Shown here piece after piece: positions 4,329-6,865 of a stretch of DNA of 6,865 nt. The position numbers and the translations under genes were made by a program. How positions within the stretch are numbered: position 1 is the stretch's first letter; the number at the start of each line of letters is the position of its first letter. The notes under the pieces are model-generated. The model was given only the letters and a program-made list of their open reading frames with translations, ran no database searches and was not told the DNA's origin. Source of the stretch: Patescibacteria group bacterium (GTDB lineage Bacteria > Patescibacteriota > Minisyncoccia > Phycocordibacterales > UBA1006); NCBI GenBank assembly GCA_020428615.1, contig JAGQMO010000013.1, positions 1 to 6,865 of the forward strand, given 5' to 3'.

Positions 4329-5849
4329 TTACAACAAGAGCCAACTCGCTTCAGGATCAACACCAAGAGAAATAACAATGGTTCTCACAACCAACCACGC
4401 TGCCATCACAATCACAATGCCGATTACCACGTTGGTCATAGCTCGTCTTGCCGCACTTCTCTTGCCTGGATCACCACCACTTGTGAGGTACAAGAAACCA
4501 GCATAGGCAAAGACAATCGCAGCAATAGGTATTACAAGAATGAAGATATATTCAACAACACGAGTAATTAAACGAATTGCATCAGTAAATCCACACATAC
4601 GACCATATCCGCAATCAGTTACAATCCCTTCTTTCAAAATATTATCAGCAGAATCATCAAACACACTTTCAGGCGTTGGATCTGTATCATCAGGCGGAAG
4701 CGTCACTGTTGAACCAGTGCCGTCAGAAGCTAAATGGTACTCAGCAATAATAGACGATCCATCGTACGCTCGAATCGTATAAGCTGTTTCTTCAAGCGGA
4801 TACTCTGCCGGATTATCAGGAAATACAAATGATCCGGGTTCAAGAAGCTGTGCCCCTAAAAAAATTTCTGCACCTGTTCCGTCTGATTTTGCTGCCCGAA
4901 AAGCAATTTCTCGATTATCAGCATTATTAAATGTCCCAGTAATTTTGAAATACGAATCGTCAATTTTTTCTACCGTTGTAAATTCAATAACATGTGGGGG
5001 TTCAGGAACGAGCTCAAGGGTAATGTAGGTATTTTCTGAATTACCATAATCAACAGCAAGACCGTCAGGCGCATCTGAAAGATAGACTGAATAGAGATGT
5101 CCAGGAATTAAGGGGGAAACATCTTTAATAACATCACAGTTTCGTTTTCCATCTTCACATGGCGGCCATGTAATCGGAAACATTTCACCTTCTGTAGCTT
5201 TATAGAGAGCAAGTACGACCTTGGCATTCGTATCTCGATCTTCGAGCATTAGATATATATTAGAAGAGGTATGTGGAGTTAGTTTCCCTTTCGTTTTTAA
5301 TTTCGGATACACACCATTTACACCATTGACACCTATCTCTTCCCACTTTGCAATTTCCCAACCTGGAAAATCTACAACAACATCGGAGGTTGGTTCTCCT
5401 GATTGCCCTAAAATATCGCTAATGTTATGGCTCTGAACAACAACAGGCGTTTGGTTTGGATTACTTGTACTTACCTTCTTTAAAACTAACGTATCGTAGT
5501 TAACACCGTTATACGTAATAAACGGAGGGTTTACAGTATACGAAGCATTAAGCGAGATATCGTAAGATGGAGCCTGCCAAGAAACAGTAGTAAAACAATG
5601 TTCGGGAATTGTTGTATTATTGACAACTAAACAAAATTCAATTTCAGTGTCATTCAAGGTGGTGTCAATCCCTCCGGTAATAACCGTTGTCCCTTCCGGG
5701 CTATCAATATAATCAATCACAATGGTTTCTCCAACAATGGTGATTTCTCCATCAATATCAAAGTCCCCTTCTTGTGCAAACACAGGTGAAACAAAAGATG
5801 CACCTATGATGAACATAAAAATGTATATATATGTTGCTAGTCGATTCAT
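4329..5849 (-). CDS. Large secreted protein with a C-terminal TrbC/VirB2-type pilin domain (ectodomain-pilin fusion)
   Basis: This 506-residue protein starts with a signal peptide (hydrophobic core at about 6-20, then VFA before Q26). About 360 residues of acidic sequence rich in Thr, Val, Ile and Asp follow. They look like beta-sandwich repeats; I see no named fold, but the stretch at about 284-384 (EPPHVIEFTTVEKIDDSYFKI onward) is Ig-like in style. A Pro/Asp-rich linker (about 384-400) leads to a full pilin domain at about 410-500. That domain has a helix at 432-455 ending FAYAGFLYL, the loop TSGGDPGKRSAARRA, and a helix at about 472-495. Three close cysteine pairs (73/85, 231/238, 413/419) suggest disulfides. 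Ordinary pilins of this type are about 100-130 residues, so this looks like a specialised tip or surface-display subunit. It begins 5 nt after the stop of the solute-binding-like gene and is probably translated with it. Confidence 0.87.
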   Translation of the reverse strand: MNRLATYIYIFMFIIGASFVSPVFAQEGDFDIDGEITIVGETIVIDYIDSPEGTTVITGGIDTTLNDTEIEFCLVVNNTTIPEHCFTTVSWQAPSYDISLNASYTVNPPFITYNGVNYDTLVLKKVSTSNPNQTPVVVQSHNISDILGQSGEPTSDVVVDFPGWEIAKWEEIGVNGVNGVYPKLKTKGKLTPHTSSNIYLMLEDRDTNAKVVLALYKATEGEMFPITWPPCEDGKRNCDVIKDVSPLIPGHLYSVYLSDAPDGLAVDYGNSENTYITLELVPEPPHVIEFTTVEKIDDSYFKITGTFNNADNREIAFRAAKSDGTGAEIFLGAQLLEPGSFVFPDNPAEYPLEETAYTIRAYDGSSIIAEYHLASDGTGSTVTLPPDDTDPTPESVFDDSADNILKEGIVTDCGYGRMCGFTDAIRLITRVVEYIFILVIPIAAIVFAYAGFLYLTSGGDPGKRSAARRAMTNVVIGIVIVMAAWLVVRTIVISLGVDPEASWLLL

Positions 5850-5854
5850 AGAAT

Positions 5855-6865
5855 TTACAATTGGTTTGTTTTTATAACGATGTTAATAGTTTGATCCAAG
5901 ATCGTATCAAGATCCCTGCTGGCTCGCTGGATCGCATCTTCGGTTGATAATGCTCCTGAATTGATGTTTTTCACAACAGAACGAATGACATCAGCCGTAC
6001 GATTAGGATCAGGATCAAGCCATCCTCGAGAGATAATAGCTGAATTGTATACCAAGGTAAGGAATGCATCATCAGGTTTATTAGCTAATAGTGATTTTGT
6101 AGCTGGAGCAACTAATAAACGAGAAGAAAGGCCTCCGGAAAATTGATCTGCGGTCATTTTTGAAGCGACAGCAAAGGCACCAGTAAGGTTTTGCGTTTGT
6201 TTGCTAATACCAACTCCGAGCATAGACCCCTCTGTGATTCGATTTAACGATGAACGCAACTGCGGCATGAGGTGTACCCCAAAATCAAGGTTTGGATTCT
6301 TACGGCGAATATCTTCAACTTCACTTGCACGACCAAAGTATATCGCTACCTCTCCGGCAATGAATTTGTTTTGAGCATCAACAAGCGCTTCATTCCATGA
6401 GTAGGTATTACTTCCAAAATGACTAAATGAGGTATAAAAATCAAAAACTTGTATTGCCTCTTCAAAACTCTCATCGTTCGCGAGCAGTGAATACTTCTCA
6501 TGTGAAAATTCATCGGTACCAACAAGCATATTGCCATTTTGTAATAAGAGCGTGCTGATAATAGATTTTGCATTATTAATATTATCGTAGGAACCGAGAG
6601 CTACAGCACTCAAAATAATTTCTCCAGTATCCGTATACTCAGTCACACGAGGTGCAAATTCTGTAAATTCATCCCAAAATTCAGGCACATCTAAAATAAA
6701 CGCTGATGAAATAAGCGATTTGTTGTAGTACATCATGAGCGGATCAACAGTAATCGGAAGTGCGGTAATACCGGTGTCAGTTAAAAACAGTCGTGCCTCA
6801 TCAATATAGAGCGATTCATAGGTATCGCGTGGCAAGCTGGTATATGGTATTTCAAAAATTTTATC
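5855..6865 (-). CDS. Solute-binding-protein-like protein, N-terminus outside the window
   Basis: The reading frame is open to the window edge, so only the C-terminal 336 residues are visible; an internal TTG at 6835 is not taken as the start. The pattern is that of ABC-type extracellular solute-binding proteins of the sugar-binding family. ALPITVDPLMMYYNKSLI (about residues 35-52 of the visible part) is followed by a Pro-x-x-Trp-Asp-Glu-Phe motif at about 61-67. FIAGEVAIYFG (168-178) is the usual second-lobe motif, and a C-terminal helix pattern (SGALSTEDAIQRASRDLDTIL) ends the protein. Such proteins are normally 400-450 residues, so roughly 100 N-terminal residues, including any lipoprotein signal, are missing. 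No permease or ATPase gene follows; instead the pilin-tailed gene starts 5 nt later. It may therefore act as a surface-bound ligand-binding partner of the pilus-like system rather than in uptake. Confidence 0.83.
   Translation of the reverse strand, partial: DKIFEIPYTSLPRDTYESLYIDEARLFLTDTGITALPITVDPLMMYYNKSLISSAFILDVPEFWDEFTEFAPRVTEYTDTGEIILSAVALGSYDNINNAKSIISTLLLQNGNMLVGTDEFSHEKYSLLANDESFEEAIQVFDFYTSFSHFGSNTYSWNEALVDAQNKFIAGEVAIYFGRASEVEDIRRKNPNLDFGVHLMPQLRSSLNRITEGSMLGVGISKQTQNLTGAFAVASKMTADQFSGGLSSRLLVAPATKSLLANKPDDAFLTLVYNSAIISRGWLDPDPNRTADVIRSVVKNINSGALSTEDAIQRASRDLDTILDQTINIVIKTNQL

Noticed and set aside
4222..4782. Plus-strand open frames opposite the 506-residue gene
   Set aside because: They are antisense shadows of a gene with a clear signal peptide and pilin domain, with no ribosome site or recognisable domain of their own.
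462..5849. A complete type IV secretion or conjugation system
   Set aside because: Only pilin-type proteins are present; no VirB4-type or VirD4-type ATPase, relaxase or channel component can be seen in the window.
6833..6835. TTG as the start of the solute-binding-like gene
   Set aside because: The frame stays open for ten more codons to the window edge, and the protein lacks its expected N-terminal lobe and signal sequence, so the gene continues outside.
1..6865. CRISPR arrays, transposases or insertion sequences
   Set aside because: No regularly spaced repeats, transposase-like protein or terminal inverted repeats with target duplication were found; the inverted repeats present are explained as terminators or small hairpins.

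Overview
The window looks like a piece of an AT-rich genome from the Patescibacteria (Candidate Phyla Radiation), most likely a Parcubacteria-type lineage. This placement is an inference. It rests on the AT-rich sequence, very compact spacing, few Shine-Dalgarno sites, and above all a cluster of six genes carrying a short two-helix pilin domain of the TrbC/VirB2 type, an arrangement typical of that group. No marker gene in the window fixes the taxonomy.

Layout. (1) Bases 1-463 hold a tRNA-Lys(CUU) and a tRNA-Leu(UAG) on the + strand. Between them lies a GC-rich, strongly foldable stretch that may be a small RNA and that carries an exact 20-nt copy of the tRNA-Lys 3' end. Two large palindromic terminators follow tRNA-Leu. 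(2) On the - strand, 1567 down to 462 is a tight operon of three small pilin-like proteins (gaps of 2 and 6 nt). (3) On the + strand, 1681-3325 is a two-gene operon behind a perfect sigma70-type promoter (TTGACA, 17 nt, TATAAT). It encodes a single-pass membrane protein of unknown function and an overlapping membrane-anchored protein that resembles the SPFH/band 7 family. It ends in a rho-independent terminator. (4) On the - strand, 6865 down to 3372 encodes a solute-binding-protein-like protein cut by the window edge. Next come a 506-residue protein joining a roughly 400-residue secreted beta-rich region to a C-terminal pilin domain, and then two more small pilins, each with its own candidate promoter.

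How the parts may work together. The five small pilins and the pilin-tailed large protein share a signal peptide or hydrophobic N-terminus, two hydrophobic helices and a short polar loop. They are probably membrane-inserted subunits of an envelope-spanning fibre or channel. The 506-residue protein would display a large ectodomain from the same kind of base, and the solute-binding-like protein is made just ahead of it with a 5-nt gap. The SPFH-like operon sits between the two pilin blocks in the opposite orientation and could organise or quality-control the membrane proteins. No ATPase, VirB4, VirD4 or relaxase gene is present in this window, so a working secretion or conjugation system cannot be claimed from it.

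The items most worth a second look are the ectodomain-pilin fusion and its neighbour, the unknown gene paired with the SPFH-like gene, the structured inter-tRNA region with the tRNA 3'-end repeat, and the extended -10 promoters that lie so close to two pilin start codons that the messages would be leaderless.
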